The notes: generated by a model not told the origin, from the sequence alone. Counted from the stretch's first letter, positions 19,261 through 31,834 are shown. The stretch: DNA of 64,000 nt from Narthecium ossifragum (GCA_963920575.1 OY986969.1:14896615-14960614); one strand, 5' to 3'. Translations and numbers: made by a program.

Positions 19261-21680
19261 TGTCACACCCCGACCCAGAAAATCCATCCAGGACGAGGCA
19301 TGAGAGTTCCTATCTCTATTCATCTTCAATCGGCGCGATACAAATGCGGAAAGACGGATAAATTTAAACAAATTATAATCCAGAGGTAAACAGGTATTCA
19401 ATTTATATAACATTAGTTGTACTATTCAATATTTGATACAAATATCTTCCAATGATAGATATAATACATAATCCCAAAAGTCCTCGAAATGTTTACAACA
19501 TGTATATTATCAAAAAGGTACAACAGTTTTATCCTCCAGCAAAACCTCAAGCGCCTCTGGATGTACTCGCACCGCCAAAGGCCAATCTCGCCGGCTCCAC
19601 AGACGAAGAACTGCCGCCTGCACCTGCAAACGCAGCCCGGGTAGGAGTGAGCGATAAGCTCAGTAGGGTTCTACTCTACGACACACAGAAGGGAGGAAAA
19701 TAACAACAATGTTGTCTCCCAGCTCAAGTCTAAGGAATACCACGGGGTTCCACGACCCCTGCCGACTACCCCAAGGATCCTACTCTTCTCAACCGACCAC
19801 GCTGGGATACATCAACCAAACACGCTGGGAGGAAACAGAGAACCAGAACCAGTAGGATCACCCTTACCCAGCAGTAAGCCACTGCCCGGGGACCATGTCA
19901 GAGGCACCGACAACCATCCTTAGCCCTTGGCCTTGGGAGACCAACACGACTTCTAAACCTCAAACATTGATCAAAGCCAGCTATCGCAAAATCCTCAACA
20001 ACAAGAGATTCGATGATACAAGATCACACCCTACTCCTGACTACCCAGCCATGGTTCGAAGGCTAGATCGGAGCTACCTGAGAGCCTCGGATCGGCGACC
20101 CAAACCATCGCCCGTCTAACCTCAAATGCCTCTAATGCACACAATGCATGAGCCTAGGCAAACATCTATCCTAGATGTCTCTACATGCCACAGCATCAGT
20201 TACAAGTTCAACAGATATACAATAGCCCTCGGCACTCGCCGGCAAGAGGCTAAGGTTCCACAAGCCCACATTAGCTAGCACTCATAGCTAGCTAACGGCT
20301 AAGCAAACAATTAAGCAATTAAATACTAACCACACATGCATTTAAAAGCAAGCCACATCATCAATTTACTCAAAGGAAATCAACATGCGATTCAATCCTT
20401 AATCTCAATGAAAATCCCTTGAAAACTTCATGAAAACCTCATACCAATCTCTCAACATGTTTAGCTATCAAACCCAAGTGAAAGCCATCCAAGAAAAACC
20501 AGAAAACACTGCTCAAGGGCCCACGGTCGATGCGACGGTCGATCCAACGGTCGACCGTGGGACCAAAACGAGGAAAACCATCGGGGCGACGGTCAATCGG
20601 TCCATCGACCGTGGGGAGCCCAAAACGGGACAGAGCCTCACGGACGATGCGGCGCTCGATCCGCTGCGGCGGTCGATCCGCCGGTCGACCGTGAGGCGGG
20701 AAGAAAAAAGGTGGAAGCCCGCGGTCGATTGATCCATCGACCGTGGGAGACCAAAATCCCGACAGAGCCTGACGGACGATGCGACGGTCGATCCGCCGGT
20801 CGACCGTCAGGCCCAGAAAGCGCTTTTTAATACTTGACGGTCGATGCACCGATCGACCATCGAGCCTTAGTCACAGTTCATCAGAACAGTGCCGGAAATC
20901 CAATTCTTTGGATTTCAAGGATCAAATCAAGTTTGAAGTTGATGAATTTTTGCAAGCAAGTGTAATTAACGATGGGGAAAACATTGGAATGAAGAGATCC
21001 CATTTTTGATGGTTAAATCTCCTATCTAGGTCAAAACGGGTGAAAACCGACAAAACGACGATAATACAGAAACCAACCGTTGAAATACTGAAAACGCGTG
21101 ATATAAATACTTCAAATCATTCACATTACAAGCACAATGAGCTACATAGCATTCTAACAAGTACTCCTATAGCGAAAAGGCAATAAACCTATCCTAGGAG
21201 AACCCGATCCTAAGATCGTGGTAGAAACACCTACTTGAGCAAGTAGGGCAGCTCCTCCACGCGTCTAACCAGTCGAGCCGCCAAGATCCGCGCTCCGAAA
21301 GCCGAGTCTCCAAGCCCTAGCTCAGCCGAAGGAGAGAAGGAGAGAAAACGACAGTAGAAGAGAAGGAACGAGAGAGAAAGGGACATGGCTTATATAGAGA
21401 CCCGGACCGATCTCAGCCGTCCGATTCGATCTTTCCCGATCGAGCTCCGATCTTCCGATCGGACGCACCCTAGAGATTCTAATCAAGCACATACATCAAT
21501 CCAAGGCCGTATGTGAAACGCGGGTGTGAAACCGACCACCAGAGGGCATATTTACCAAAATGCCCCCGGGGTCCAAATCGCCATACGATCGCCCGATTGT
21601 ACCCGATGCGGAACCAAATCAACAGGAAACCGGCTCTCGACCCACGCAGTCGAGCCAGGTCGGAGGGACGGGCCCTCACA
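19261..21680 (-). mobile_element. Solo LTR (2420 bp) of the TGTGAGGACC family, target duplication GAGCC
   Basis: Plus-strand ends are TGTCACACCCCGACC and GGCCCTCACA. The flanking 5-mers GAGCC (19256-19260 and 21681-21685) are identical, and the gag reading frame rejoins across them. Read on the minus strand it starts TGTGAGGGCC, has a TATATAAG box near 21389 and a CT-rich leader, so the sense strand is minus. The large size and CACACCCCGACC ends recall Del/Tekay-type chromovirus LTRs; that family name is inference. Confidence 0.9.
20515..20870. repeat. GGTCGATC palindrome array in the solo LTR
   Basis: Tandem variants of ACGGTCGATnnnnCGGTCGACCGT interleaved with the phrases CAGAGCCTGACGGACGATG and CAGGCCCAGAAAG. 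High GC and strongly self-complementary. The same phrases recur in the copia LTRs at 50732 and 53591. Confidence 0.9.
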
Positions 21681-22232
21681 GAGCCTATCTCAGAGGCACA
21701 TTTGGTAGAGAGAAAGCGCTTGTATGGGAAGGATGACAAGATCAAAGGAAAGACAGTCACTTGCTACTACTGTGGGAAGGAAGGCCACATCAAGCGGCGA
21801 TGCATGAAGTACAAGGACGATATTGCTAATGGGAAGGTCAAGGAGGATGATGAGAAAAACAACAACGTAGTGACACTCGATAGTGACGTGTGTGTCATTA
21901 CGGGGGAGCTTCCGTACTAGAGGTACGATGGGGGTTCCGATCGATCGAAGCGATCGGAAAGGGCGAGTCATGCGGTATGATGGCTCAAATGGTGGCACGA
22001 CAGAGTGTATGAAGAGCGAGTCATGCTGTATGATGGCTCGAATAGGTGGCATGACAGAGTGTATGGAGGTCCGAGTCTTGATTGTGACATCAAGAGTTCG
22101 ATGGGGTCGATGGAGTCTTCAAGAGTCATGAGGCGCAATGACTTGAAGAAGCGCAACACAAGAAGAGTGCAATGTCCGAGCTAGTAAGAGCTCGATGGGG
22201 TTCTGGTCTCTCGTGAGTAGGGAGGGGGAGCT

Positions 22233-22392
22233 TGTTGGGAAAATCTCTCCTCATGAGAGACGTCGACGAGAAGCGACGAGGACGCGCGGTGCTGGACAAA
22301 CAAAGTTACAAGAAGACAAAGGATCGATCATTTGCTTGGAAAGGATCGATCCTCTTCCCATGATAGAGAGCTGGGATGGAAAGGATCGATCC
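22233..22392 (+). repeat. Truncated 3' LTR of the copia element
   Basis: Starts TGTTGGGAAAATC after a purine tract and matches the first 160 bp of the 5' LTR, then diverges inside the GATCGATC array. Confidence 0.85.
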
Positions 22393-22662
22393 CATGACCG
22401 TGCTAGGGGCACGTGCCACCACATCGAGTATAACTATATCTATAAGCTAAGGGGACTAATGGGGATTTTTTTTGCCAAATAAGACTCCCCTGTTAACATT
22501 TGGCAATCCAATACCTCATGCCCTAATTTTCTGTTGAATAGGACTCCAAACTTCTCAAATTCCCAAATTACCCTTGTCTACACATGCATGGGCATGGCCC
22601 ATGTGCAACGTAGAGTAGAACCCTACTGGACATTGTTGCTCACCCTAACTGAGCTTAATGCA
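22393..22662. other. Retrotransposon-derived sequence left of a solo LTR
   Basis: No ORF. The end (GTAGAACCCTACTGG ... GCTCACCCTAACTGAGC) resembles a conserved phrase near the 3' end of the TGTGAGGACC-family LTRs (compare 47200 and 56900), so this is probably LTR debris. Confidence 0.4.
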
Positions 22663-25067
22663 TGTCACACCCCGACCCAGAAAACCCATCCGAGTCGAGG
22701 CGTGAGGGGAAACCTACACTATTCATCTCTAAGTGGCGCGATACAAAGCGGAATTATATAAAAACTTAAACAATTTATAATCCAGAGGTAAACAGAAATT
22801 CAATTCATATAACATCAGTTGTACTATTCAACATTTGATACAAATCTTCTAATGAAAGAATATTCTACAATAATCTCAAAAGCCCTCGAAATGTACATAA
22901 TTTACAAAATCTGCCAAAAGTACAACAGTCATCCTCCAGCAACCTCAAACACCTCTGGATGTAGTCGCGCCACCAAAGCTGATCCGCCGGCTCTACTGAA
23001 GAAGAACTGGCGCCTGCACCTGCAAACGCAGCCCGGGTAGGAGTGAGCGATAAGCTCAGTAGGGTTCTACTCTACGGCACACTGAAGGGAGGAAAACAAC
23101 AACAGTGTTGTCTCCCCGCACAAGTCTAAGGAATGCCATGGGGTTCCACAACCCCTGTCGACTACCCCAAGGATCCTACTCTTCTCAACCGACCACGCTG
23201 GGACACATTCTCCAAACACGCTGGGAGGAAACAGAGAACCAGAACCAGTAGGATCACCCTTACCCAGCAGGAAGCCACTACCTGGGGACCATGTCAGGGG
23301 CACCGGCAACCATCCTTAGCACTTGGCCTTGGGAGACCAACACGACCTCTAAACCTCAAACACTGATCAGAGTCAACTAGCGTGAATCCTCAAAAGACAT
23401 GAGACTTGATCAACAATCACACCCTACTCCTGACTACCCATCCACGATCCTAAGGCGAAATCCGAGCTACCCGAGAGCCTCGGATTGGCGACCCAAACCA
23501 TCGCCCGCCTAACCTCAAATTCCTCTAATGCATACAATGCATGGGCCTAGGCAAACATCTATCCTAGATGTCTCTACATGTCACATCATCAGTTATAAGT
23601 TCCATAGATATACAATAGCCCTCGGCACTCGCCGGCAAGAGGCTAAGGTTCCACAATTTCTCATTCGCTAGCACTCAAAGCTAGCTAATGGTTAAGCAAT
23701 CAACTAAACACTTAACTACAATCAAACATGTATTAAATGCAAGTGAAACCATAGATTTGTCCAAAAAGGAAACTTACTCTAATCAATCCTCAAACCCGAT
23801 GGAAATCCTTTGAAAACCTCATGAAATCCACATACACACATCCCAACAAGATTAGATACTACTCACAACTCAAAACCATCCAAGAAAGACCAGAAAAATC
23901 AAGTTCAAAGGGTCACGGACGATGTCACGGTCGATCCGGCGATCGACCGTGAGACCAAAGTGAAGAAGACCAAGGGCGACGGTCGATCCACCCATTGACC
24001 CTGAGAAGCCCAAAACCAAACAGCGCCTGACGGTCGATGCGACGATCGATCCGACGGTCGACCGTCAGGTAAATGGCGAAAAGGAGAGGACCCCACGGTC
24101 GATCGATCCATCGACTGTGGGAGTCCGAAATCCCGACAGAGCCCGACGATCGATGCGACGGTCGATCTGACGGTCGACTGCCAGGCCCAGAAAGTGTAAA
24201 ACAACACTTGACGGTCGATGCACCGATCGACCGTCGAGCCTTGGCACAGTTCATCAGAACAGTGCCGAAAATCCATTTCTCTGGATTTCAAGGATCAAAT
24301 CAAGTTGAAATAAGATGAAATTTCGCAAGCAAGCGTATTTAACAATGGGGAAGCCAATGGAATGAAGAAATCTAGTTTTTTACGGTTAAATCTCCTATAT
24401 AGGTCCAAATGGACAAAAACTGACAAAACGGCGATAATACGGAAACCAACCGTGAGAATACTGAAATCTCAACGTAGGAATGCCGGAATTGAACAACATC
24501 ACATATACAAGGAGCTACAAAGCATTCTAACATGTATTCCTACAGCGAAAGCACATGAAACCTATCTTAGGAGAACCCGATCCAAGGATCGAGGTAGAAA
24601 CACCTACCTGAAGAGATAGGGCAGCTCCTCCACGCATCCCCCAACTCCGATCGCCGGAAATCGCTCCTCGAAAGCCATTCCTCCAAAGCCCTAGCACCGT
24701 CGGTTGGAGAGAGAGGAAGAGAGAATGACTGGAGAAGAAGAAGGAAAGAAAGAGAGAGACGAGAAGGGGTTTAAATAGAAAGTTGGAAACGATCCCAGCC
24801 GTCCAATTCGATCTCTCCCGATCGAGCTCCGATCTTCCGATCGAAGGCGCCCTAAGGGTTCTAATCAAACACATACATCAATCAAAGCCCATGTGTGCAA
24901 CGCGGGTGTGAAGCTGACCACCAGGAAGCATATTTACCAAAATGCCACTGGGGTCAAAAATAGCGATGCGATCAACCGATCGCATCCCAAGGCCAACCGA
25001 GCCAAACCACAAACCCAGACCCTCGACTTAACGCGGTCGGACCAGGTTGGAGGTACGGGTCCTCACA
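22663..25067 (-). mobile_element. Second solo LTR (2405 bp) of the TGTGAGGACC family
   Basis: Same family and orientation as 19261-21680, with ends TGTCACACCCCGACC and GGGTCCTCACA. Flanking 5-mers are ATGCA (22658-22662) and ATGTA (25068-25072), a target duplication with one mismatch. Short open frames inside are shadows of the GC-rich array. Confidence 0.88.
23913..24240. repeat. GGTCGATC palindrome array in the second solo LTR
   Basis: Same unit types as 20515-20870, at the equivalent position. Confidence 0.88.
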
Positions 25068-25344
25068 ATGTAGTTCCTTCTTTTTTAGGAAGATGCCGTT
25101 GCATGTCAAGGTGATCGAGGTCATGGAGCTTCGAGGAGTTTTACACAACTTTATTATAATTTTATATTATGATGTACAAATTGAGGTATAACATGATGTA
25201 TTCGAGGATAGAATTGTATGATCATTAATCCAGTTGTATTTGAGAAATGTTGTAATATTCCTTAATGTAGATGTTGAGGAATGTAATAATTAATTATTTA
25301 CTGTTGTGTCATTGTATATGAAGTTGTAAAATTGTAAATTGCTC

Positions 25345-25418
<74 letters not shown>

Positions 25419-25860
25419 TGTAGGCCCTACGTGTGGCCTAGCCCTACGTGAGGCTTGTGGTTAAACTAAGGGAGTCATGCCCCTTGGGATGTTTAGATAA
25501 TTAAATGGGCCGAGGGTGTGTCATAGTTAATGTATATTGTAACTGTTGTGTGTTGGTTGGCCGGGTGATATCCCCGTTGTAGCAATTTTTGGTTGAGGGC
25601 TATGCATGCCGTCGTAATGTCGGAATTTAGATTTAAACGTGTAGTTGCTTGTTAATGGCATGTAGGTGCTGTTGTGTTATTGTATTATTTCATTGTAGTT
25701 TAGATCTCTATCTGCTTTATGTTATGTTTAGCCTCTGGCAAGCTTGAGTCTATACCTAGCCCTGTATGATGTATGACATACTATTGCTTGTCCTGATCTA
25801 TTAAATATGCGTGTGAGCATTGCATGCATTTGTTTGCATTAGAAGCATAAGGTTAGGATA
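25068..25860 (+). repeat. Body of a plus-sense TGTGAGGACC-family LTR, fragment
   Basis: The part at about 25540-25860 (GTTGGTTGGCCGGGTGATATCC, TTGCATTAGAAGCATAAGGTTAGG) parallels 56130-56410 in the LTR at 55028. It is interrupted at 25861 by another LTR start. No gene. Confidence 0.5.
25350..25416. repeat. (AT)n microsatellite
   Basis: About 33 uninterrupted AT dinucleotides. Confidence 0.97.
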
Positions 25861-26068
25861 TGTGAGGACCCGTTCCTCCAACCTAGTCCGCCCGCGTTAG
25901 GTTGAGGGTCTGGTTTGGTTGGTTTGGTTTGGTTGGCCTTGGTCTTTGATTGGTTGATCGCATCGCTGCTTTTCGACCACTAGGGAAATTTGGTAAATTG
26001 CGTTTTGACAGTCGGTTTCACACCAGCGTAGTGCACACACGGCCTTGGATTGATGTATGTAATTGATT
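25861..26068 (+). repeat. 5' end of a TGTGAGGACC-family LTR, truncated
   Basis: TGTGAGGACCCGTTCCTCCAAC through the conserved GCACACACGGCC block, then cut off by the fragment starting near 26069. Confidence 0.7.
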
Positions 26069-26702
26069 AGTAACTTATCTTTTGGATGAAAGCCATCGAG
26101 TTGGAATAAAAAGCTGTCACCATCCACATCCTCTCCATCTTCTTCTTCCTCCTCCAAAGATTGTCAAAAAGATGAGAAATTTGGCTGAAATAACCCCTTT
26201 ATATAATAGAAACCCTTAATCCCAGAATTAGGAGTTATAGTTGAACTTGAACTCTAATTTCCCTAAATTCCGGGTTGATGACATTATCAGAGCGATCCAT
26301 CGGACTCAAATCCGATCCACCGCTCTAGTCGGTCTAACTGGGTCATTAACTGCCATGTCATTAATTAATTTCTTCAGCTTTTCTCTCAATGTTCCATACT
26401 TCTGGTTTGATTCGAACACTGGCGCCAATGTATACCGAAACTCACCAAGTCCTCAACATGAAAGTTGTAGATCTTGAAGTTTGCTTTCATATCTCAGAAT
26501 TTTAGAATATTTAGAGATTTATTTCCAAACAGTCGATGAAGCAGCCTTTTTGCAGAATTTACTGATTTTTGGCCGAATTTCTTGTATTTCTTCTCAAATC
26601 TTACTTAAACCTGAAATCAAACAATAGGATATCAAATACACCCACTCTCAGTCTAACAAAGGTAATTTAAGGGGTTTAATTAGAAATAATTAGTGACTTA
26701 TC
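26069..26702 (-). repeat. Fragment of the TGAT...CA gypsy-type solo LTR family
   Basis: Closely matches 47955-48602 throughout (GGATGAAAGCCATCG, CTGTCACCATCCACATCC, AATAATTAGTGACTTATCA). The sense strand is minus, with a TATATAA box near 26197. The other half of the LTR is missing. Confidence 0.8.
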
Positions 26703-26895
26703 AGTCACTCTTTGTTTTTGAGACTTCTTTACCTTCAACAGTTTTCATACGAAAATATGGTCCATCCTCTATTACCAACCAAGCTTATTAATCCATTAAT
26801 TGAATGAAAATTTCCATCTTGGTCTTCCAATACGTATAGTTCGTTCCATTGAAGTCTGGTGGTCTATTGGTAGCTTGTCCCTCTCTGTTTTCCAT
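26703..26895 (-). pseudogene. Copia gag start, fragment
   Basis: On the minus strand the ATG at 26895 opens MENREGQATNRPPDFNG, with NYTYWKTKMEIFIQLMD. Two TAA stops replace the residues before AWLVIEDGP, and the frame continues to VEGKEVSKTKSD at the junction near 26703. It is homologous to the gag at 51897 and lacks everything after the first 65 codons or so. A primer site (TGGTATCAGAGC) lies at about 26946-26957. Confidence 0.82.
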
Positions 26896-26959
26896 CTCCA
26901 GATAGGATCCTCTACGGGTTGTTACACCACTAAAATAGAGACCTAGCTCTGATACCAAT

Positions 26960-28048
26960 TGAAGGTCCAAGCGGGGGGTGAATTTGACTCTTTTCGAAAA
27001 ACTTGATTAATGGAAAAATCAGATAGGAGAGATCGAATACCTTAAATGATTGTAAATGAGATAAAACTAAAGTAAATCAGGATGCAAGAATTGTATGAAA
27101 GAAGGGTTAGAGAGATATCACCGATTTTATAGTGGTTCGACCCAACTCTTGGTCGACGTCCACTTCTCTCAAGGTCCTCCTTGAGGTTCCACTACTTGCA
27201 AATCTTTACAAACTTCCTGGTGCTTGATAACCTTACAATCACAGCCAATAGCTATTGGATTACTCTCAATGCATTTTTTCACACTCGAACAAGATTTAAA
27301 AAGGTTGTAGCTCAAAGGAAATGAGTAGTAAACTCTTGCTTAGACTTACTCAAATGATCTCATAAATATCAATAATCGTTATGAAAAGTTTACAATAAAG
27401 AGCTACTTATATCTAGCCTTCAACGAGCTCTAAAAGCACCTCCAACGGCTCCCTGCAACTCTCCAACGGCTAGTGTTTTTACTCTACGCGTTGCTGGCGG
27501 TCGATCCATGCATTGTCCACCACATCGACCGTCATGTACAAAAACTCAGCCTTCTTGTGCCGCGATCGATCCACCCATCGACCGACGTATCGACTGTGAG
27601 TCTCTGTTGTGAAAAATGCTTCCCAGGATCGATGCTCCAATCAACCGTTGTTTCTTCACTTTCCATCATCATACTCCAGGGTTGACCGCCGCATTTCTGT
27701 CGGATCGTCCGTGAGCCTACAACATTTAAAACCACAAAATCCAAAGGCCACGGACGACCGATCCATCTACTGTCGCAACGACCGTGAGGCTCTGTCAAGA
27801 AAATGGACTCCCAGGGCTGATGCTCCGATCGACCACGAGCCAAGTTTGGTGCATCCACCGTGCTACCCCGCGGTCGATCCATGGATCGGCCGTCGCATTC
27901 CCATGGTCGATCCATGCATCGATCGTCAGTACAATAATTCCCCAAATATTGAATTTAAGGCTTCCAATTAAAAGGGTAATAAATATTAAACATATATTTT
28001 ATCATTTAGTGTATATTGACATCATCAAAACAAGGTTAGGATCAACAC
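26960..28048 (-). repeat. Copia LTR, minus strand, family of the 50732 element
   Basis: Read on the minus strand it begins TGTTGATCCTAACC with TTGATGATGTCAATATA, as in the LTRs at 50732 and 53591, and ends CCTTCA just before the primer site. TATATAAG lies near 27412. It contains a GGTCGATC array. Confidence 0.82.
27490..27930. repeat. GGTCGATC palindrome array in the minus-strand copia LTR
   Basis: Degenerate GGTCGATCCATGCAT and CGATCGATCCACCCATCGACC units, upstream of the TATA box in the sense orientation. Confidence 0.8.
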
Positions 28049-29098
28049 TCTCCTTTTATGCAAATTGATATATTTTATGTTATGAATACTAGTATGCTAG
28101 TAGGTGACTTTCAGATGGATTTCCTGTGAATTTATCGTGAATTTCTCGAGAGAATAGGCTTGGGTTTTCTATTTACGAAAATGCTATCTTGGGTGAATTT
28201 CCTCGATTACTCTGATCAATGTTATGTAGCATTTCTTATCATGTTACATATATGTGTATTTGTAACTCGGATCAAGCTAGTATATTTAAATGGCAAGTCT
28301 CATGCTAATGGATTGGGTTTTACATACTTATTGTTATACCATGTGTATTCCTTCGCCGATTTCATGTACTTAAACGCTTACTTTAAATTATAGCTCTTGA
28401 AGTCTAGTTTCTAGAGAATTTTACGGTTCATGATTCCAAGTTTTCTAGAGGAAGTTACGGCATTTTTAGTACCAATGGCGTAATCTGAATGTCAAAAGAG
28501 AAAGTACGCAGGAAAGATGATCGAGCTTCTTCCTCTATGAAGATCGATCATTTATTCACCAGGAGAAGACAGAGAGCTATGTTTATTCGGATTGATCGTT
28601 TCCCTTAAGAAGATCGATCATCTTCGCAGTTGAAAAAATTGAGAAAATCGACGATGCAAATGATCGATCATCTCTTTTGAAATGATCGATCATCCTCGGG
28701 GCGTGACACTTCTACGGGATGAAATGATCGAGATCTTTACCCCTAAAAGATCGATTTTTATATAGCTGCTGAGCAAAATGAAGAGTGCAGATCAAATCCG
28801 AGTTGCACACTTTTGAAGGCTATAAAAAGGGGACTTAGGGTTATTGAAGAGAGTTTTTTTGGAGGACTTTTCTGGAGCATCTGGAAGAGAGGAAGCTGTG
28901 TTAGGGTGTTGTTTTCTTCGTCTTTCTTTCTTTATTTTTCCTTGAACACTTTTGTTATTGTCATAATGAACATGAGTGGCTAGTTTCTTTTCTAATGTAC
29001 TGATGTAGCCTAACAAAATCATTCTATGTTATTGAATCATGCTTATTTAATCAGTTTATATTCCTTATTTCATTCATTATTATAACTGAGACCTTAAA
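28049..29098 (+). repeat. Athila-like gypsy LTR, 5' part
   Basis: Matches the reverse complement of 39683-40860 (AAGTCTAGTTTCTAGAGAATTTTACGG, GAGTGGCTAGTTTC, ATAACTGAGACCTTAA). U3 has a GATCGATC array at 28505-28755 and a TATA box at 28821-28828. It breaks off at 29098, and the same family resumes at 34379. Confidence 0.75.
28505..28755 (+). repeat. GATCGATC array in the Athila-like U3
   Basis: Units such as AAGATCGATCATTT and AAATGATCGATCATC. It includes CATCCTCGGGGCG ... CTACGGGATGAAATGATCG, similar to 18197-18238 in the copia LTR, and ends about 66 bp before TATAAAAAGG. Confidence 0.85.
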
Positions 29099-31299
29099 TG
29101 TGAGAACATGCCCCTGTACTCCTGGGTCGACCGCCTGGGTCGGGCCTGTGGCTCGTTGTGAACCGCAAGGGTAATTTGGTAAATTATGCCTTTGCGGTTT
29201 GTTTCACACCCGCGTGGTGCACACACAACCCTAGGTGGGCTTGGGATATGAGGATCCAAGTTTGGGTGTGAGAGCTGGTCTATAGGACAGTTTCTCAACT
29301 TCTGGGCGATGGTTGACCATTGCTGGTCGATCGCTCGATCGACCGTGGTGGATCGAGTCGACCAACCAACTTGGGTGACGGTCGATCTGGCGGTCGACCG
29401 TCGAGTAAGGCGGTGGGTTTTCTGAGTGGATGGTTGCCGTTGGTCGTCGCTCTCTGTTGTCAGAGGTGAGAAGAAAAAATTTTCTTCTGACGCTTATCCT
29501 CTTCCTCCTTCCTCCTTCCTCCTTTCTTCTTCTTCTTCTTCTTCTTCTTCTTCTTCTTCTTCTTCTTCTTCTTCTTCTTCTTCTTCTTTCTTCTTTCTCT
29601 TCCGCGGCTCTGTTTCCCTTCTCTTGTTCCGGCCGCGTGCTTCCTTCCCTTCGTTCTCCCTCCTCCAGTCATCAAATTGAGTGCTTGAGGGCTCATTGGA
29701 TTCTTGGCAGTGTGAGAAAGATCCGTGGCTTGGTTTGAAGCTGGTTTAGTGCTCGAATAGCAGGGATATAGCCAAGGTTTGCTTAGTTCGATAGGTTTCT
29801 TCCTACATGGGTTAAATATGGGTTTGCTCTTAATCTGGCTGGAAGATTTGGGTGCCCTTGATGTTGATAGGTGCGTCTAGGCTAGCTTGATTGCTGGTTT
29901 GAGTTCCATGAAATTTTGATGGAGGTTTTAGTAGGAATTTGACATGTTTCTTCTAGGCTTTTCCGGTTTTTGTTGTTCTTGAAGAACAGCTGGCTTGCGG
30001 CGTGTTTTCCGGGCTGTAAATGCATGATCTTGATTTAGGATGAACATGAGAGTTATAGATCCTTGAGTCTACTCTCAGATCATATAAATTGCTATGAATT
30101 GCTATGATTTTCCTTCGGATGGGCTGCGTTGCAGCATTTATAGAAAATTAGTGATGTTAATGGTTTTGATTAGCATTTTCCCGGTAATCGAGCCATCGGA
30201 TATTTCTCAGTTTTGGATATGTCGATCCCAACATGTTTACACGCGTTTTTTCTAAGTTGGATCTCGAATCTAACGTCATTTGGACGTCGGATTGACAAGA
30301 TCGCTTAGCCTCTAATTAGGGGATCTTGATGATTAAATAATATTATATGTTCATATGTGTTTTCGGGGTTGCTTCCCGTTGCAGGGGTTCGCGGTTGACG
30401 GTCGTGGTACCGTCGTAATGACGGGACACGTTGCGGATTGGCTGGCAACGGTCGGTGGTATCGCTGTAGCAGTCCAGTTGGACTTGTTTGTTATCTTATC
30501 ATATTGTTGCATGGTTACCTCTTTACTTGTGCATGATCATGGCATGCATATTGGTGTACATTAGATGCATAGTGATAGGGCGTGGGCAATAGGTTGATCG
30601 CCGATCCAAGGCTTCGCATAGCTCAGATTTAACTCTAGGACCATGGCTGGTAGCGTGGTCCAGGTTTGAATGGTAGTATTCTGTCAATCTTGATGATAGG
30701 CTTAGATGACTTGAATACTCTTGTTGCTTGAGGCATAGAGGTCATGTCGGCCTCGAGCTAGGTGCTGAGGGTGCAGCCGGTGTCGTCGTCTCATCCTTGG
30801 GCAGAGGGTGTGCCTGCCCGACAGAGGCTTTTCCTGCCGAGACACTGGTGGGGTTATGGGACCCCGTAGCACACCTAGGCCTAGCTTGGGGGTGACACTG
30901 TTGTGTTTCTCTACTCTTTCTGTGTGTCGTAGTGTAAAACCATACTAAGCTTAGTTGCTCACTCCTACCCGAGCCACGTTTTGTAAGTGCAGGCGTTAGC
31001 TCTTCTTCGGTGGCCCCTACCGGGCAGGTGTTTGGTGGCGCGGCGGCCTTTGGCGGTGCTTGAGGAGCGGTGATCATTGTCTGTAACCTTTTTATTTAGT
31101 TAGCCTCCTACGGGAGTATGTTGTATAAATATTAACCCTTTTGATGATTTGAATTTATTTTATTATATCGTTGAGCTTTGAAATTATTGTTAAATAATAG
31201 TGCTTATGAATTGTTTAGGGGAACTAGTAAGCTAGAGGGAACCCTTGCCAAAATTATTCCGCATTTAGTTAGGTTCCGGTTCGCGTCCCCGACCCGGTT
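29099..31299 (+). repeat. TGTGAG-family LTR, variant, 3' end truncated
   Basis: Starts TGTGAGAACATGCCCC and is colinear with the LTR at 45358-48886 (GGTTTGTTTCACACCCGCGTGGTGCACACAC; TTCTTGAAGAACAGC; CACCTAGGCCTAG). A small GGTCGATC array lies at 29322-29402. It ends at 31299 inside the CGACCCGGTTG phrase. Long open frames here come from the TTC repeat. Confidence 0.8.
29523..29590. repeat. (TTC)n microsatellite
   Basis: About 21 TTC/CTT triplets in the pyrimidine-rich leader part of the LTR. They generate serine, leucine and lysine homopolymer frames that are not genes. Confidence 0.96.
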
Positions 31300-31670
31300 G
31301 TGATGAGAATGCAAAATGTCATATTTTTATCCCTCAATGCCTAGTCTTCTATGCTTATTTGATACCTAAATGTACTCATTAATCCTATATTTTGATTTAG
31401 GATGCAGTCGGAGTCTTTAATTGCAAAACGAAGCTAAATGGACAATTCTGGACAGTTTTGACATCAGTTCGTGATCTGAGCATAACTTTTTCATCCAAGC
31501 TTTGATTGGGATGATTCAAGATATTATGGAAGAGAAAACAAGATTTCTACAACTTTCATGTTTTGCATTTTAAGAGATTTTGGGTGGTAGCATCAAAGAA
31601 ATTGAAGCCAGAAGGTCCGAACAAGATTGCAAAGAAGATGGGTCAGATTCAAGGATCAAATTCTAGTGCA
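31300..31670 (+). repeat. Start of a TGATGAGAATGC gypsy LTR, fragment
   Basis: Matches the first part of the LTR at 59820 (GAGAATGCA, ATATTTTTATCCCT, ATTTTGATTTAGGATGCA). It is cut off where copia sequence begins near 31671. Confidence 0.75.
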
Positions 31671-31834
31671 ATCTCTCTAACTCTCATCTCATATCACTTG
31701 CTTAAATATAATATCTGCTCTTATCTTTAGCAAGCATATGATTTAATTAGACTCCTATTTTGATTTCTTTAATTGATTTTATCGTATAAAGCCTTAGATA
31801 ACCCCCTCCTCTTAAAGCTTCAATTGGTATCAGA
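31671..31834 (+). repeat. End of a copia LTR and primer site
   Basis: GTGCAATCTCTCTAACTCT through CTTAAAGCTTCA matches the LTR end at 51670-51832. TTGGTATCAGAGCTAGG follows at about 31826. Confidence 0.75.

Larger units (their letters stand above)
18679..21920 (+). pseudogene. Copia gag with UBN2-type domain and zinc knuckle, split by a solo LTR
   Basis: Gag forms the retroelement particle and binds RNA. The ATG at 18679 opens MVGKASASRFEVERFNG, with SNFGLWQQRVKDIL. A TAG at 18781-18783 interrupts, then the same frame continues with GLYKALKGKKP, EDTAAGLWSRLESLF and LLLLASLPPSYEHL. A one-base change near 19211 shifts the frame to AALLSNALKKRSTDE, which runs to 19260. The solo LTR 19261-21680 intervenes. 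Coding resumes at 21681 with PISEAHLVERKRL and the knuckle CYYCGKEGHIKRRC, ending GELPY-TAG at 21920. In related full elements protease follows here, but in this copy nothing does. One stop, one frameshift and one insertion make it inactive. Confidence 0.85.
17935..22392 (+). mobile_element. Copia-type retrotransposon with gag but no pol, 3' LTR truncated
   Basis: The layout is 5' LTR 17935-18638, tRNA-Met type primer site, gag with CCHC knuckle, a non-coding stretch with repeated GGCTCGA/GAGTCATG phrases, a purine tract (GGGAGGGGGAG), and the start of the 3' LTR at 22233-22392. No protease, integrase or RT sequence is present. A 2.42-kb solo LTR is inserted inside gag. Copy number and movement in trans cannot be judged here. 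Confidence 0.8.

Noticed and set aside
20430..20849. Arg/Asp-rich open frames in the solo LTR (also near 23905-24291, 27532-27945, 50693-51082, 53558-54061)
   Set aside because: They are translations of the GGTCGATC palindrome arrays, which stay open in several frames because of their composition.
29426..29738. Open frames with serine, leucine or lysine runs
   Set aside because: They are six-frame products of the (TTC)n microsatellite in an LTR leader.
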